This document shows positions 21,260 to 33,162 of a stretch of 64,000 nt of DNA, one piece after another. Below the pieces are notes generated by a model. The model did not search any database, was not told where the DNA came from, and was given only the letters and a program-made list of their open reading frames with translations. Position numbers and translations under genes: made by a program. Source of the DNA: Plantago ovata (Eukaryota; Streptophyta; Magnoliopsida; Lamiales; Plantaginaceae); assembly GCA_028274465.1 (NCBI GenBank), contig CM051455.1, positions 111,474,261 through 111,538,260 of the forward strand. Reading direction: 5' to 3'. How positions within the stretch are numbered: the stretch's first letter is position 1; each line of letters opens with the position of its first letter.

Positions 21260-23762
21260 TTAAGCTCTTTCAGAGGATTTTCTCAAAATCTCTCTTACAC
21301 TCTTCTCAGCAAGTGCAGTGAATTCAACACAATCCTTCTCGTAGTTTTCCAGAAGCCTACGGACTTGTAGTTGAAGAATTCTTGCATTTTTGCAGGCAGT
21401 GTGATGATGCTTTTCAACATTCATTTCCATGTAATTAGTTACCCACAAATGCATGCCCCAATTGCTGGCATGGAGAAGTTGTGTATCTGAAATGCTTCTT
21501 GGATGAATCTTTCTTAACCAGAGAAGATCTTCTTCTTGATCCTTAGTAGTGAGATAAAAGTACTCATAAGGAATCAATCCAAGTTTCTTCTTAGGTTTCT
21601 TTGTTACCGGGTCAGCATAGTAAGCAATGCCAGGTGGTTTGATCAGATTTTGTTCTTGCTTGTATGTCTTACCAATGGCAATTCTTCTTACTTGGAGCTC
21701 AAGATTCAACCATCTCCCAGCAACATTTCTTGGGAGTGATTCTTCCCTTTGATTTCTTTGGACCTTGAGTTCAATCCATTTGAACATTTGATTCAAAATG
21801 GTTGTAGGAAAGAACTCATTTACCAGCAAGTCTTCCAGCTTTAAAATCCAGCAACCATGAATGTTTCTGATTACATTCTGAGTGGTTTCCTCATTGCTGG
21901 TCTTAGTATATTCAATGCCGGAGCCAATAGCAATGCTGGCCAGCCTTTTCTCTTCCTGTCTTTGCCTTCTTCTTCTTGATTTAGCATTGTCTTGATCTCT
22001 TGCTGAAGAGTCAGACGAAAAATGCCTTGAGTGGCCAGACGGAGTTATGACTGTTAAGGGTCTAGCTCTTATGGCTTGAGCTATTGTTTGATTGTCATCA
22101 TCTTCTTCATCATCTTCATTCAGATTGTGATGACTTTCAGTGTGACAGAAATCTTGAGTTTCAGCAGCGGTTTTTCTCTTTTTGGTACTTGCTGAATTTA
22201 ACTCAGTTTCTGCTTGTCTTTTAGAACTTTGCTCTCTTTCAGCAAGAGGTTCTATTGGAAGAGGCACATCAGCAGCAGGAGTAGGAGGGGTTTGATTGCT
22301 TTTTCTAGTGTTCTTCTTTTCCCCCTTAGACATGGATTGCAACATCGGAGTGATGTGCAGAGAATAAAACTCATTGCAATTTTCGGCAAGAGTGTTGAGA
22401 CTGTTATACTTCATGATGATTGCTTGTTGGTCAGAGTTCATTTTTGCCAACTCTTTTTGAATATTCATCATGTTCTCTTCATGTCTTTTCTCTGTTGCGG
22501 CCTTCTCATCCATAATATTCTGAGCTTTGACAAGAGCATTCTTTGCAAGCTTGAGCGCCTGACGTACATCTTCTTCATAGCTCTTGTGATAAAGACTTAT
22601 GTCTCTCTGAGCTATTGTCAAAGTTGTAGTGCGTCTCAGCACTGTAGCTAATATCTTTCCAATGTCAAGTGGGCTCTCAGCAAGCAATGCCTCATCTTCA
22701 GCTTTGCAGGCATCATGGACTTGCTTTAGTGCAAGAATTCTTGGAGTAAACTCCTCAACTCTTGGGAACGACACTAAATGAGATGTTAAGGAATGAACCT
22801 TAATTTCAGAAGCAAACTAATCATCACGCGTCAGCAATTCGGCTCTTAGACCATCGTCTAAATCATTGATGTAATCAGGAGGAGGAAAATGAACGACTTT
22901 TGGGTCTCGCTTGGATTGTTCATCATCATTTTCTGACAAGTCGTCATCATCCTCAGATTCATCAAGTTGAGAGACTTTTAAGCCTTTGTCAGTAGCTTCT
23001 CTTCCTTTTTGTTGAGTGGTTGCTGATGGCAACACTTCAGACCCAACGACTGGAGTTTCACCAGTAGATAGTTGTTTCAATTGAGTTTGTGGCTCAATTA
23101 CTGGAGTTTCGCCAGTAGTTAGTTTTAATTGAGTAGTTGTTGAAGGCAACGTTTGAGACTCAATAATTGGAGTTTCGCCAGTAGTAAGTGGAAGGGATGG
23201 AACTTCCTTGGATTTTGGTCTTGAAGATTCACCAATTTCCAGATCCTGCGTATGCCTTGCATGGATCACGAGACTGTTTGTAGAGCTCGTTGGTAATCTT
23301 CATCTTCTTCATCCTCATCTTCAAGGTTTTCTTCAGTAACCTTGGCATCAGAAACTGGACTCTTGCCATTTTTCAAGGCAGCCCTTTTTCTGGCGTATTC
23401 TTCTTCAGTATCAGCACCTTGTACAGGTGCTTGATTTTTCAGCAGCAGCAGGAGGAGGTTGAGATTCTTGCTGAGATTGTTGTTGTTCAGCTTGCTGATT
23501 GTCAGATTGAGTATTTTTCAGCAACTGTCAACTTTAATCCACCAGCACCAGGACTTGGACCTTGATTGTCATCATTGTCATCTTTCTTGTCCTTTAGATC
23601 TTTCCCTTCATCATCACTGGGATCAGTGGAATGTTCTCATCTTCTCTCTTCTTCATCATCTGTCAGAATGACTAGCTCACATGCTTGTACAAAGCAACAC
23701 TTGTCACTTCCTCTTCCTCAGTTAATTTGTGGGGATCAGCCACCACAGGAAAAAAGACCTTG
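21260..23762 (-). pseudogene. Copia C ORF3 (envelope-like by position), 3' half
   Basis: The minus-strand frame 21260-22774 (504 codons) continues in the same frame upstream through 22817-23269, interrupted by one TAG at about 22817. Further upstream a one-base deletion near 23275 shifts the frame into the remaining sequence, which runs to the gap. The product matches the C-terminal part of D ORF3: three TTGETPV-type repeats, an acidic stretch, a coiled coil around EEDVRQALKLAKNALVKAQ, a basic region, and a conserved C-terminal block with NIHGCWILKLEDLL and HASNWGMHLWV. No transmembrane segment or signal peptide is apparent. Confidence 0.8.
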
Positions 23763-23862
23763 NNNNNNNNNNNNNNNNNNNNNNNNNNNNNNNNNNNNNN
23801 NNNNNNNNNNNNNNNNNNNNNNNNNNNNNNNNNNNNNNNNNNNNNNNNNNNNNNNNNNNNNN
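23763..23862. other. Assembly gap of exactly 100 N
   Basis: One hundred Ns, the usual placeholder for a gap of unknown size, join antisense ORF3 of element C to the protease start of element D. No reading frame across it should be believed, and the order and orientation of the two sides are not established by sequence. Confidence 0.99.
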
Positions 23863-26800
23863 AACTTGTTTGCTCTTGATTGTGCAGACTTCAGCCACGA
23901 GACAAACGATGCAATCTGGCACTTTGATAGTGGTTGTGGAAAGCACATGACGGGCAACAAGAATAACCTTATAAACTATAGACGGTGGTCTAAAGGTCCA
24001 ACAATAAGGTTTGCTGGTGGAGGCTCCGGATCTACAAAAGGCTATGGTGATGTGAAGTTAGGTTGCATAACCATTACTGGAGTTCTTTATGTCAAAATTC
24101 TCAAGTTTAACCTTTTCAGCATGAGTGAGTTTGCTGACAAAGGATACTTCATCAAAATTAAAAGTGATGAATGTAAACTTATAGATTTCGAGACTAAAAA
24201 GGTAATAATGATTGCAAGAAGATCAGGAGGCTTGTACACTGTTGATTGGTCTTCAACAACTATTGAAAAATTCCTTGTCTCAGATCATGATTGCCTTGCT
24301 GAAAACGCATGGTTATGGCATAAACGAACAAGTCATCTAAACTTCAAGACACTGAATAAGCTGTCTAAGAAGGCACTTGTAGTTGTATTACCTAGGGTTA
24401 CTTTTAAGAAGGATGGTGTTTGCAATGCATGTCAGCAAGGAAAGCAAACCAAATCTTCTTTCAAGAACAAGGCAGTACCGTCAACTACAAAACCTTTACA
24501 ACTCTTGCACATGGACTTGTTTGAATCTTCTTCAACAAGCTATGCTGGTAAGAAGTATGGTCTAGTCGTGGTAGATGACTATTCAAGATTCACTTGGGTA
24601 GTATTCATCAAGCACAAATCTGAAACCAAGACTGAAATACCTATCTTGCTGAATAAGCTTGAAGTCATGAAAAATGACAAGGTAAAAGTCATAAGGACAG
24701 ACCATGGTACTGAGTTTGTAAACCAGTACATAACTGAATATTGTACCTCAAAAGGTATACAACATCACTTATCCTCAGTAAGAACACCACAGCAAAACGG
24801 TGTTGCTGAACGGAAGAATCGTACCCTGAAAGAAGCCGCAAGAACAATGCTTGCTGACACTGAAATAAGTGAGGCTTATTGGGTTGAAGCGATTAATACC
24901 GCCTGTTATACTCAAAATAGATGTTTGATTACTAAGGAATAATACAACAAAACTCCTTATGAATTGTTTGTTGGAAGACCTCCTAACATCACACATCTAA
25001 GAGTATTTGGTTGCAAATGTTTCGTTCTTAACAATGGTAGAGCATACCTAAGAACATTTCAACCAAAGGCAGACGAAGCGATATTTCTCGGCTACTCCTT
25101 GCATAGTAAAGCTTATAGAGTTTACAACAAAAAGGCACAAAAGATTGAAGAATCAGTGCATGTTGTATTCTACGAAAAGTCACAAGGTGTGCCTACTGAA
25201 GACGAAATATCCGAATGTATGAAAAAGCTAATCATACATGAGCAAAAAACTGAATCTGATGCTAGGCAAATCAAGTCAATTGAACTAAATGATGATTCTG
25301 ACAATGACTCTCCTCCCCCTAGTCATGACAAGATAAATGTAGTTCACGACAAAGAATTTCCAGCAAAAGACGCGGTTGCTCCGGAAGTTGCTGAAATTAC
25401 GCAATCTCCAGTGCCTGCTGATGAATTACCTCAATCGAGCAATGCTGAACAAGCAGTTGGTGATGAACAAATCTCAGCAGAGACACAAATTCCCAGTAGT
25501 ACTGAACAAGTACATACTGAAGAGTCACATGCTGATGAGCAAACATATCCTGATCCAACACACAGAAAACCTGTTAATAAATGGATTAGAGATCATCCCT
25601 CTACGGATATGATTGGTGATATTAATAAACGCCAAGTGACTTGATGGAAAGCTACTCATGGACTTGCTGAAGAAGCAACTGTCGTAGAAGTAGAATCATT
25701 GTTCTCTTGCTTTGTTTCAGAAATTGAACCTAAAACCATAGAAGAAGCTTTGAAGCATTCTGAATGGATAAAGGCAATGCAAGAAGAACTGGATGAATTT
25801 GAAAGAAACAAAGTCTGGAAACTTGTGCCACTTGCTGAAGACAAGAAAGCTATTGGTACAAAGTGGGTGTTCAGAAACAAGCTGAGCGAGTCTGGTGAAG
25901 TAACAAGAAATAAAGCACGTTTAGTTGCTCAAGGTTACTGTCAGACTAAAGGATTGGACTATGATGAGTCTTATGCACCAGTTGCAAGATTGGATGCAAT
26001 TAGGCTTTTCTTGGCCTTTGCTGCTCACAATGACTTCATTGTTTACCAAATGGATGTTAAAAGTGCATTCTTGAATGGCGAACTTGTTGAAGAAGTCTAC
26101 CTAGAACAACCCCCTGGCTTTGAACTTCCCTCAGAAATCAAGATGGTATATAAGCTTCAGAAAGCTGTATATGGTCTAAAGCAAGCACCAAGAGCATGGT
26201 ATGATACCTTGGCTAAGTTCTTGCTGGAAAACGGTTTCAAGAAAGGTGAAGTTGACAAAACTTTATTTACCATGAACCATGATGGTAAAATTCTCTTAGT
26301 TCAAATTTATGTGGATGACATAATTTTTGGATCTAAGGACAAGCAACTTTGTGATGATTTTTCCAAACTCATGACAAATAAGTTTGAAATGAGTATGATG
26401 GGAAAATTGAATTATTTCCTAGGATTGCAAGTCAAACAACTCAAAGATGGAATATTCATAAATCAAGCAAAGTATGCGAAAGAAATACTCATAAAGTTTA
26501 GGATCAAAGAGGATAAGAAACCTGAAAAGATCCCTATGAGTGTTGGTACCAAATTGGGCTATACTAAAGAGGACAAAAGTGTTGAAGAACACAAGTATAG
26601 GAAGCTCATTGGTTCCTTGTTTTATCTAACAACAAGTAGACCTGACATTCAGTATGCTGTTTGTGTGTGTGCAAGATTCCAATCTGATCCAAGAGAATCA
26701 CACTACAAAAAGGCAATCAAGATACTGAAATATGTTAAAGGTACAGTCAATGTTGGATTATGGTATCCTAAAGATTTTGGACTTGAATTGGTTGGTTATT

Positions 26801-27258
26801 CTGATGCTGATCATGGAGGATCAACTCTTGATAGAAAAAGTACCTCTGGAACTTGTCAGTTTTTGGGTACTAGATTAATATCATGGTTCAGGAAGAAGCA
26901 AACCTGTGTTGCCAATTCATCTACTGAATCTGAATACATTGCAGCTGGTTGTTGCACAGCTCAAATCCTATGGATTCAGCAACAATTAAGAGATTATGGT
27001 AATTCTGCAAAGAAAACACCAATCTTTTGTGATAATACAAGTGCTATTGCAATCACGCAAAATCCTAAGTTTCATTCTAGGACTAAGCACATTGATATTA
27101 GGCATCATTTCATTAGAGATCATGTGGAAAAAGGTGATATTGAGGTTGTGAAAGTAGGCACTGATGATCAGCTTGCTGATATCTTTACCAAGCCCCTACC
27201 GGATAATTGGTTCGCAATGCTAAGGTATAACCTTGGATTGATTGAACTACCTCAATAA
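23863..27258 (+). pseudogene. pol: Copia D pol: protease, integrase, RT, RNase H
   Basis: This makes and integrates the cDNA. Domains in order: aspartic protease with WHFDSGCGKHM (about 23913); the zinc-binding integrase N-terminus with H/C residues (WLWHKRTSHLN to CNACQQGKQ); the integrase core with catalytic D (24514), D (24700) and E (24808), the last two 35 residues apart; RT with [12 protein letters not shown] and YVDD (26308-26319); and RNase H with [17 protein letters not shown] and the closing DIFTKPL. All are in one frame with only two in-frame stops: TAA at 24940, made by a 3-base insertion, and TGA at 25642. Everything else is conserved, so this is a recently inactivated copy. Sequence left of the gap that reads in the same frame is antisense ORF3 and does not belong to it. 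Confidence 0.92.
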
Positions 27259-27276
27259 AGGATACAATTGGCAGAA

Positions 27277-27613
27277 TGCTGAAACAGGTACTCAGCAAGC
27301 CAAAGTCACTGATTTCTTCTAAGAAATGATAGGTCACTAGATGTTTGCTGAAACAGGCATTCAGCAAGTAATTCCTTCAAAACGGGTATTTGTTAGGAAA
27401 CTTGATCACTTGCTGAGACAGGCACTCAGTAAGAGAAAGAGCTTAAGGATTGTTGAGACAGGGCACTCAGACAGTCAAAGATACTGAAACAGGTATTCAA
27501 GTATCAAAGGAATTTTCTGAGACGGGAACTCAGAAAAAGAGCAAAGCTCATCTCAGATTTTACCAAAGGATGTCTCAAGTACAAAAGAATTTACTGATAC
27601 GGGAAATTAGAAA
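27277..27613 (+). repeat. Array of seven hairpins after the pol stop (Copia D)
   Basis: Units lie at 27277-27297, 27345-27367, 27410-27432, 27448-27476, 27480-27505, 27513-27537 and 27589-27613. Each has a loop close to GAAACAGGCAT or GAGACGGGAA enclosed by a stem whose sequence varies: TGCTGA/TCAGCA, TTGCTGA/TCAGCAA, GATTG/CAGTC, GATACT/AGTATC, TTTTCTGA/TCAGAAAA. The stems change on both sides while the loop is kept, as expected for RNA structure. Confidence 0.7.
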
Positions 27614-27998
27614 TATCTTTTAAACTTAGGAAATTATGAGATATCTAAGTAAGGGGGAACTTTCAGCAAGTATCTAGGTTGTTAATTCAAACTCGCTGAA
27701 AAGATTCTTGTCTATTTCAGCAAGCAATCTATCCCTTAAAACTCGGTAAAATCAATTTGTGACGTTAAACTGGCACAGATAAACTCGCAATAATCATGAC
27801 ATGAAATTCAATCGTGGCCATTGATTAAAAGGAGTTACTTATCTAACGGCTAACAAAACAAAGAGAGAGAGTGCTCTGACGGTTTTAGTTAGTGGGCCAC
27901 TACGCATTCAATGCAAAGGCTCCACTAACTCCAGTGTTTCTCTGTTTTACCCTTGCTCAGAGCTCAAATCGATTGAGTTTCTCACACACTAGAGACAC

Positions 27999-28006
27999 TA
28001 TATAAA
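27999..28006 (+). promoter_or_regulatory. Putative internal TATA box for ORF3 (Copia D)
   Basis: TATATAAA in the context GACACTATATAAAGGAG lies 132 nt upstream of the ORF3 start codon. The same box, context and spacing occur in Copia B at 55637-55644 (131 nt before its ATG at 55776). A GTGGGCCACTACGCATT segment about 105 bp upstream is also shared. Promoter activity is inferred. Confidence 0.5.
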
Positions 28007-28138
28007 GGAGTTAGAGAAATGACAAAATTCTCTAACTCACATTTCCTTTCTCTGCAAATTTTAGCCTGAATCTACAGTACCTCCGGTCAAAAAGCAAACT
28101 ATCTCTTTTCGTACACATTCTCTTGCTCTATAAAAGAA

Positions 28139-31100
28139 ATGGCTCCCAAGAGACAGTCTTCTAAGTCCTCAAAGTCGTCAAAGGTTGACAGTGCTGAAAC
28201 ATGCACTGCTCCGGTGACTACTCCGGCCACAAAAACAACGAAAGTTGTGTTGAAAAACGACCGCATTTCTGAAAAACCTATGCCTCCGTCATATCTTGAC
28301 ACTGCAAAGTGTGAGATGTTGATGCAATGGGGAGGTTTTGCAAAAGAAAAGTACATTAGGTACTTTTATGAACAAGAACTAGATGATGAAAATGAAGAGG
28401 CGCTTGAGTTTATCAAGCAGCAAGGCCTCATGAACTTTATCTTTGCTCGCACTAAGCAAGTGAGCATGATTGATACAATGGAATTCTACAACAATGAAGA
28501 AATCCAGTCCATTGAAAAAGTGATCCTTACTTATGTTCAGAACACGCAAATCGTCCTGAAATGGACTGATTTAGCGGAGATTTTTTAGATTCCAACCACT
28601 GGAACTGTAGATTACGTCACTGCCACTGACGAAGAAATTGAAGCTTTCTACAGTGACGTCAGAAATGAGAAAATGAAGAAAGGCGAGATTGCTCCCGTGA
28701 CTTGGACAAAGCACGTTAAGAGAAAGCATCTCTGCCATTCACTTGGTCTAGTAGCTCTGCTACTAATAAAAGTTCTTGACTCCCCAGTTGGAGGAATGGA
28801 CCAAGTAGGCCTGAGAAGATGGCCATTGCTGATGTATATCCATGAAAATAAAACGGAACATAACTGGGCTAAGTACATCTTCAACAGGCTTGTTGATTGT
28901 GTTACTAAGTTTAAGGTAAAGGTAGAAGACAACAAGGTCTCACCTTCCTTTCCAGTTATGTATGGAATCAAGATATGCTATATCCTTGAACATTTCAGGA
29001 TTCAGCTAAGAAACCCATTGCCAATCAAGAAATATGTATGCAATGTGGGAAGATCTTTCTACAAGCAGAATGTACCTAAGATTGCTGGAAAGAAAACTAA
29101 GAAGACAACAACTGCAAATGTTGTCAGCACAAGCCAGCAAGAAAGGTATACAACAGCTGCAGATGTTACCACTCAGCAACTTAGAGATGAAACTGTTGTA
29201 GATGGTGGTAACACAAAAGAATCTACTGTAGAAAATCAACAAGGTACGTGTACAAGAGCCGTTGCTGAAAATGCAACTATAGATGACTCTGGGAAACTGG
29301 AGAAATCTAACAAGAAAAAGCGGAAAGCTGATGATGACACTCAGACTGCAGCTTCATCAGCAAACCCCGTACCTAAGAGGAAACGGACTAGCAACAAAAG
29401 GAATAAAACACTGGCTCGCAAGTCAGTCCCTGCTGTCCAAGACCTCTCAGTCAATTCCCAGACAAATGCTGAAACGCATTTTCCAGTAGATGTTGCTGAG
29501 GTGATCACTAAACCCTATGTCAGCAATGTTGAAGTGTTTGCGGAAGCCTTCAACAATCAACTCAATGTTGATAATTCTACTGAGAATAGACCACAAGGCA
29601 GTGGAAATGAAATTCCTGCCCAAGTCCCCGATATCTACATTGTAGATAACTTAGATGATCCAACTTTGAGACCATCAAGTGACATTGCTACTGATCTGCA
29701 AAGAGCGGCACTTGCTGATGCTGCTGAAAAGATGGTTGCTCAACAAGCAACTCATCAAGTTGCTGAAACACCGCTTGCTGAAGGACCAGTTGCTGAGACA
29801 ACAATGGTTCCGGTTCAAGAAGTTGCTGAAACACAAGAAGCATTATTCAACGACGCATCTCACGATGCTGAGAATACTGGCCCAAGTTCACCCAAGACAT
29901 CAATTGACAAAGTCCAGCTTGTACTGGAAGAATTAAGCAAACAAATGGAGTTGGAGATTGAAGAATCATCCAACAAATCAATTGATATCTTCATGACAAG
30001 CAGTGAGCTCAAGGGTCAAGATGCTTCTGCTCAACTTGTCATTTCAGAGACAAGGGAGATTGCTGAAACCGCACAGCTTTCTCAGATAGAGCAAAACCAG
30101 AAGTCTGCTGAAGAAACAGTCCAAGAAGCTGAAGAAACTGTTAATGCTGAAAGGACTGAGCCACAACCTGTCATTCTTCAGCAGGTAGTTAATTCAACCA
30201 TGAGTAAAACTTCAATTTCTGAAAATTGTTCTTTTGGTAATATTATACTGCTGAAGCTCGAAACATTTGTCCACTCCATCCTTCCTGAAGAAATGACATA
30301 TTCTCAGCAAATGAGCTCCAATCTGATTTCTCAAATCAGAGAGAATATGAAGGCAAAATTCAAGAGTGCCTCTCCAGCTGAACAAGCTTTGATGCTCAAA
30401 GGTTTATTTGTACCTGTGGTGGCTGATCCCCACAAAATCAATGAGGAAGAGGAAGTGACAAGTGTTACTTTGTATAAGCACGTTGAGCTAGTCATTCTGA
30501 CAGATGATGATGAAGAAGAAGAAGATGAGAACATTCCCACTGATCCCAGTGATGATGAAGGGAAAGATTCCAAGGACAAGAAAGACGATGATGATGACAA
30601 TCAAGGTCCAAGTCCTGATGCTGGAGGATTGAAGTTAACAGCTGCTGAAAATGCTCAACCTGAAAATCAGCAAGCTGAACAACAACAATCTCAGCAAGAA
30701 TCTCAACCTCCTCCTACTGCTGAAAATCAAGCACCTGTGCAAGGTGCTGATAGTGAAGAAGAATATGCCAGAAAAAGGGCTGCCTTGAAAAATGGCAAAA
30801 GTCCAGTTTCTGATGCCAACGTTACTAAAGAAATCCTTGATGATGATGAAGAACAAGATGAAGATTACCAACGCGCTCTCCAGAACAGTCTCTTGATCCA
30901 TGCAAGGCATACGCAGGATCTATAAATTGGTCAATCTTCAGGAGTGAGATCAAAAGAAGTCCCCTCCCTTCCATTTACTACTGGCGAAACTCCAGTAATT
31001 GAGCCCCAAACTCAATTGAAACAACTAACTACTGGCGAAACTCCAGTTATTGAGTCTCAAACGTTGCCTTCAGCAACTACTCAATTAAAACTAACTACTA

Positions 31101-32896
31101 GTGAAACTCCAGTTGTTGAGTCTGAAGCGTTGCCATCGGCAACCACTCAACAAAAAGGAAGTGAAGCTACTGATAAAGGCTCAAAAGTTGCTCAACTTGA
31201 TGAATCTGAGGATGATGACGACTTGTCAGAAAATGAAGATGAACAATCCAAGCGAGACCCAAAAGTCGTTCAGATTCCTCCTCCTGATTACATCCATGAT
31301 TTAGACGATGGTCTAAGAGCAGAATTGCTGATGCGTGATGATCAGTTTGCTTCAGAAATTAAGGTTCATTCCTTAACACCACAGTTAGTGCCGTTCCCAA
31401 GAGTTGAGGAGTTTACTCCTAGAATTTTAGCACTAAAGGAAGTCCATAATGCCTGCAAAGCTGAATATGATGCATTGCTTGCTGAGAGCCCACTTGACTT
31501 TGGAAAGATATTGGCTACAGTGCTGAGACGCACTACTACTTTGACCATAGCTCAGAAATACATCAGTCTTTATCACAAAAGCTATGAACAAGATGTAAGT
31601 CAAGCTCTAAAGCTAGCAAAGACCGCTCTCGTAAAGGCTCAGACTTTTATGGATGAGAAGGCCGCAACAGAGAAAAGACATGAAGAGAACATGATGAGCA
31701 TTCAACAAGAGTTGTCAAAAATGATTTCTGACCAACAACAAATCATCATGAAGTATAACAGTTTAAGCACTCTTGCTGAAAATTGCAATGAGTTTTATTC
31801 TCTGCACATCACACCGATGTTGCAATCCATGTCTAAGGGGGAAAAGAAGAGTACCAGAAAAAGAAACCAAACCCCTCCTACTGTTGATGTGCCACTGCCC
31901 ATAGAACCGCTTGCTGAAAAAGAGCAAAGTTCTAAAAGGCAAGCAGAATCTGAGTTGAATTCAGCAAGTACCAAAAAGAGAAAAACCGCTACTGAAACTC
32001 AAGATTTTTGCCATACTGAAAGTCATCAGAATCTGAATGATGAAGATGATGAAGATGATGACAATCAAACAATAGCTCAAGCCATAAGAGCTAGACCCTT
32101 AACAGCCTTGACTACGTCTGGCCACTCAAAGCATTTTTCGTCTGACTCTTCAGCAAGAGATCAAGACAATGCTAAGACAAGAAGAAGAAGGCAAAGACAG
32201 GAAGAAAAGAGGCTGGCCAGCATTGCTATTGGTTCCGGCATTGAATATACAAAGACCAGCAATGAGGAAACCACTCAGAATGTAATCAGAAACATTCATG
32301 GTTGCTGGATTTTAAAGCTGGAAGACTTGCTGGTAAATGAGTTCTTTCCTACAGCCATTTTGAATCAAATGTTCAAATGGATTGAACTCAAGGTCCAAAG
32401 AAATCAAAGGGAAGAATACCTCCCAAGAAATATTGCTGGGAAATGGTTGAATCTTGAGGTCCAAGTAAGAAGAAGTGCCATTGGTAAGACATATAAACAA
32501 GAACCAAATCTGATCAAACCACCTAGCATCGCTTACTACTCTGACCCAGTAACAAACAAAACAAAGAAGAGACTTGGATTGATTCCTTATGAGTACTTCT
32601 ATCTCATTGCTAAGGATCAAGAAGAAGATCGTCTCCGGCTAAGAAAGATTCATCCGAAAAGCATTTCAGATACACAACTTCTCCATGCCAGCAATTGGGG
32701 AATGCATTTGTGGGTAACTCGCTACATGGAAATGAATGCTGAAAAGCATCATCACACTGCCTGCAAAAATGCAAGAATTATTCAACTACAAGTCCGTAGG
32801 CTTCTGGAAAACTACGAAAAGGACTGTGTTGAATTTACTGCACTTGCTGAGAAGAGTGTAAGAGAGATTTTGAGAAAATCCTCTGAAAGAGCTTAA
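28139..32896 (+). pseudogene. Copia D ORF3, about 1585 codons, two premature stops
   Basis: A single frame runs from the ATG at 28139 to TAA at 32894, interrupted by TAG at 28586 (CAG in Copia B) and TAA at 30923 (GAA in Copia C). The N-terminal about 300 residues are a conserved globular block (EMLMQWGGFAKEKYIRYFYE; RHWPLL-like segment RRWPLLMYIHENK; ILEHFRIQL). Next come a long low-complexity region rich in A/E/Q/T with repeated V-A-E-T, an acidic D/E run near 30505-30600, three TTGETPV-type repeats (30975-31165), a coiled coil, and a conserved C-terminal block with GCWILKLEDLLVNEFFP and ASNWGMHLWV. ORFs at this position in SIRE-like copias are called envelope-like, but I see no signal peptide, transmembrane helix or cleavage site. 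Its function is unknown. Confidence 0.8.
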
Positions 32897-33147
32897 GTCC
32901 CTGTAATAGTTTTTGTTAAAGTTGTTGCTTGCTGATTCTGTTTTAAGTTATCTATGCTTTTTCGTGTAAACTTCTGAAAGATAACTATCAGCAATGAAAC
33001 TTTTGACTCTTATTGGTTTTTGATTATGCAATTTACTTATGCTTACTGTTTAATTATTCAAGTATGCTTGCATTAATCAACTGATTTATTCAACATCAGA
33101 AACCTCTAAAAGGGTAACAATTAATTTAGCCATGGATTGCTAACATC

Positions 33148-33162
33148 AAAAAGGGGGAAATT
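33148..33162 (+). promoter_or_regulatory. Polypurine tract of Copia D
   Basis: AAAAAGGGGGAAATT immediately before TGTTAGGAAAC of the 3' LTR is the plus-strand DNA primer. The 250 nt between the ORF3 stop and this tract hold no gene. Confidence 0.88.

Larger units (their letters stand above)
19363..23762 (-). mobile_element. Copia C, reverse 3' part of a SIRE-like element
   Basis: On the minus strand it contains the end of ORF3, the 3' non-coding region, the PPT (20998-21012) and the 3' LTR (19363-20997). It is truncated by the assembly gap. The LTR belongs to the same subfamily as that of D, with two copies of a TTATTTTC...GAAAATAA hairpin in U3. Its outer end sits inside the Copia A RT gene (after GAAGAACACAA). 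Confidence 0.85.
27259..28138 (+). other. Copia D spacer between pol and ORF3
   Basis: No gene is present. The first part (27277-27613) is an array of seven small hairpins. The rest has a purine-rich segment near 27650, further TCAGCAAG/CGCTGAA arms at 27665-27725, a TATA box at 27999-28006 and a pyrimidine-rich leader before the ORF3 ATG. The homologous spacer in Copia B is 54866-55775. Confidence 0.75.

Noticed and set aside
23566..24942. A 458-codon open frame spanning the N gap
   Set aside because: Its first about 65 codons are antisense ORF3 of Copia C and the Ns are of unknown length. Only the part from 23863 is pol.
28139..32896. True viral envelope glycoprotein
   Set aside because: No signal peptide, hydrophobic membrane anchor or cleavage site is visible; the envelope-like name would rest on position only.
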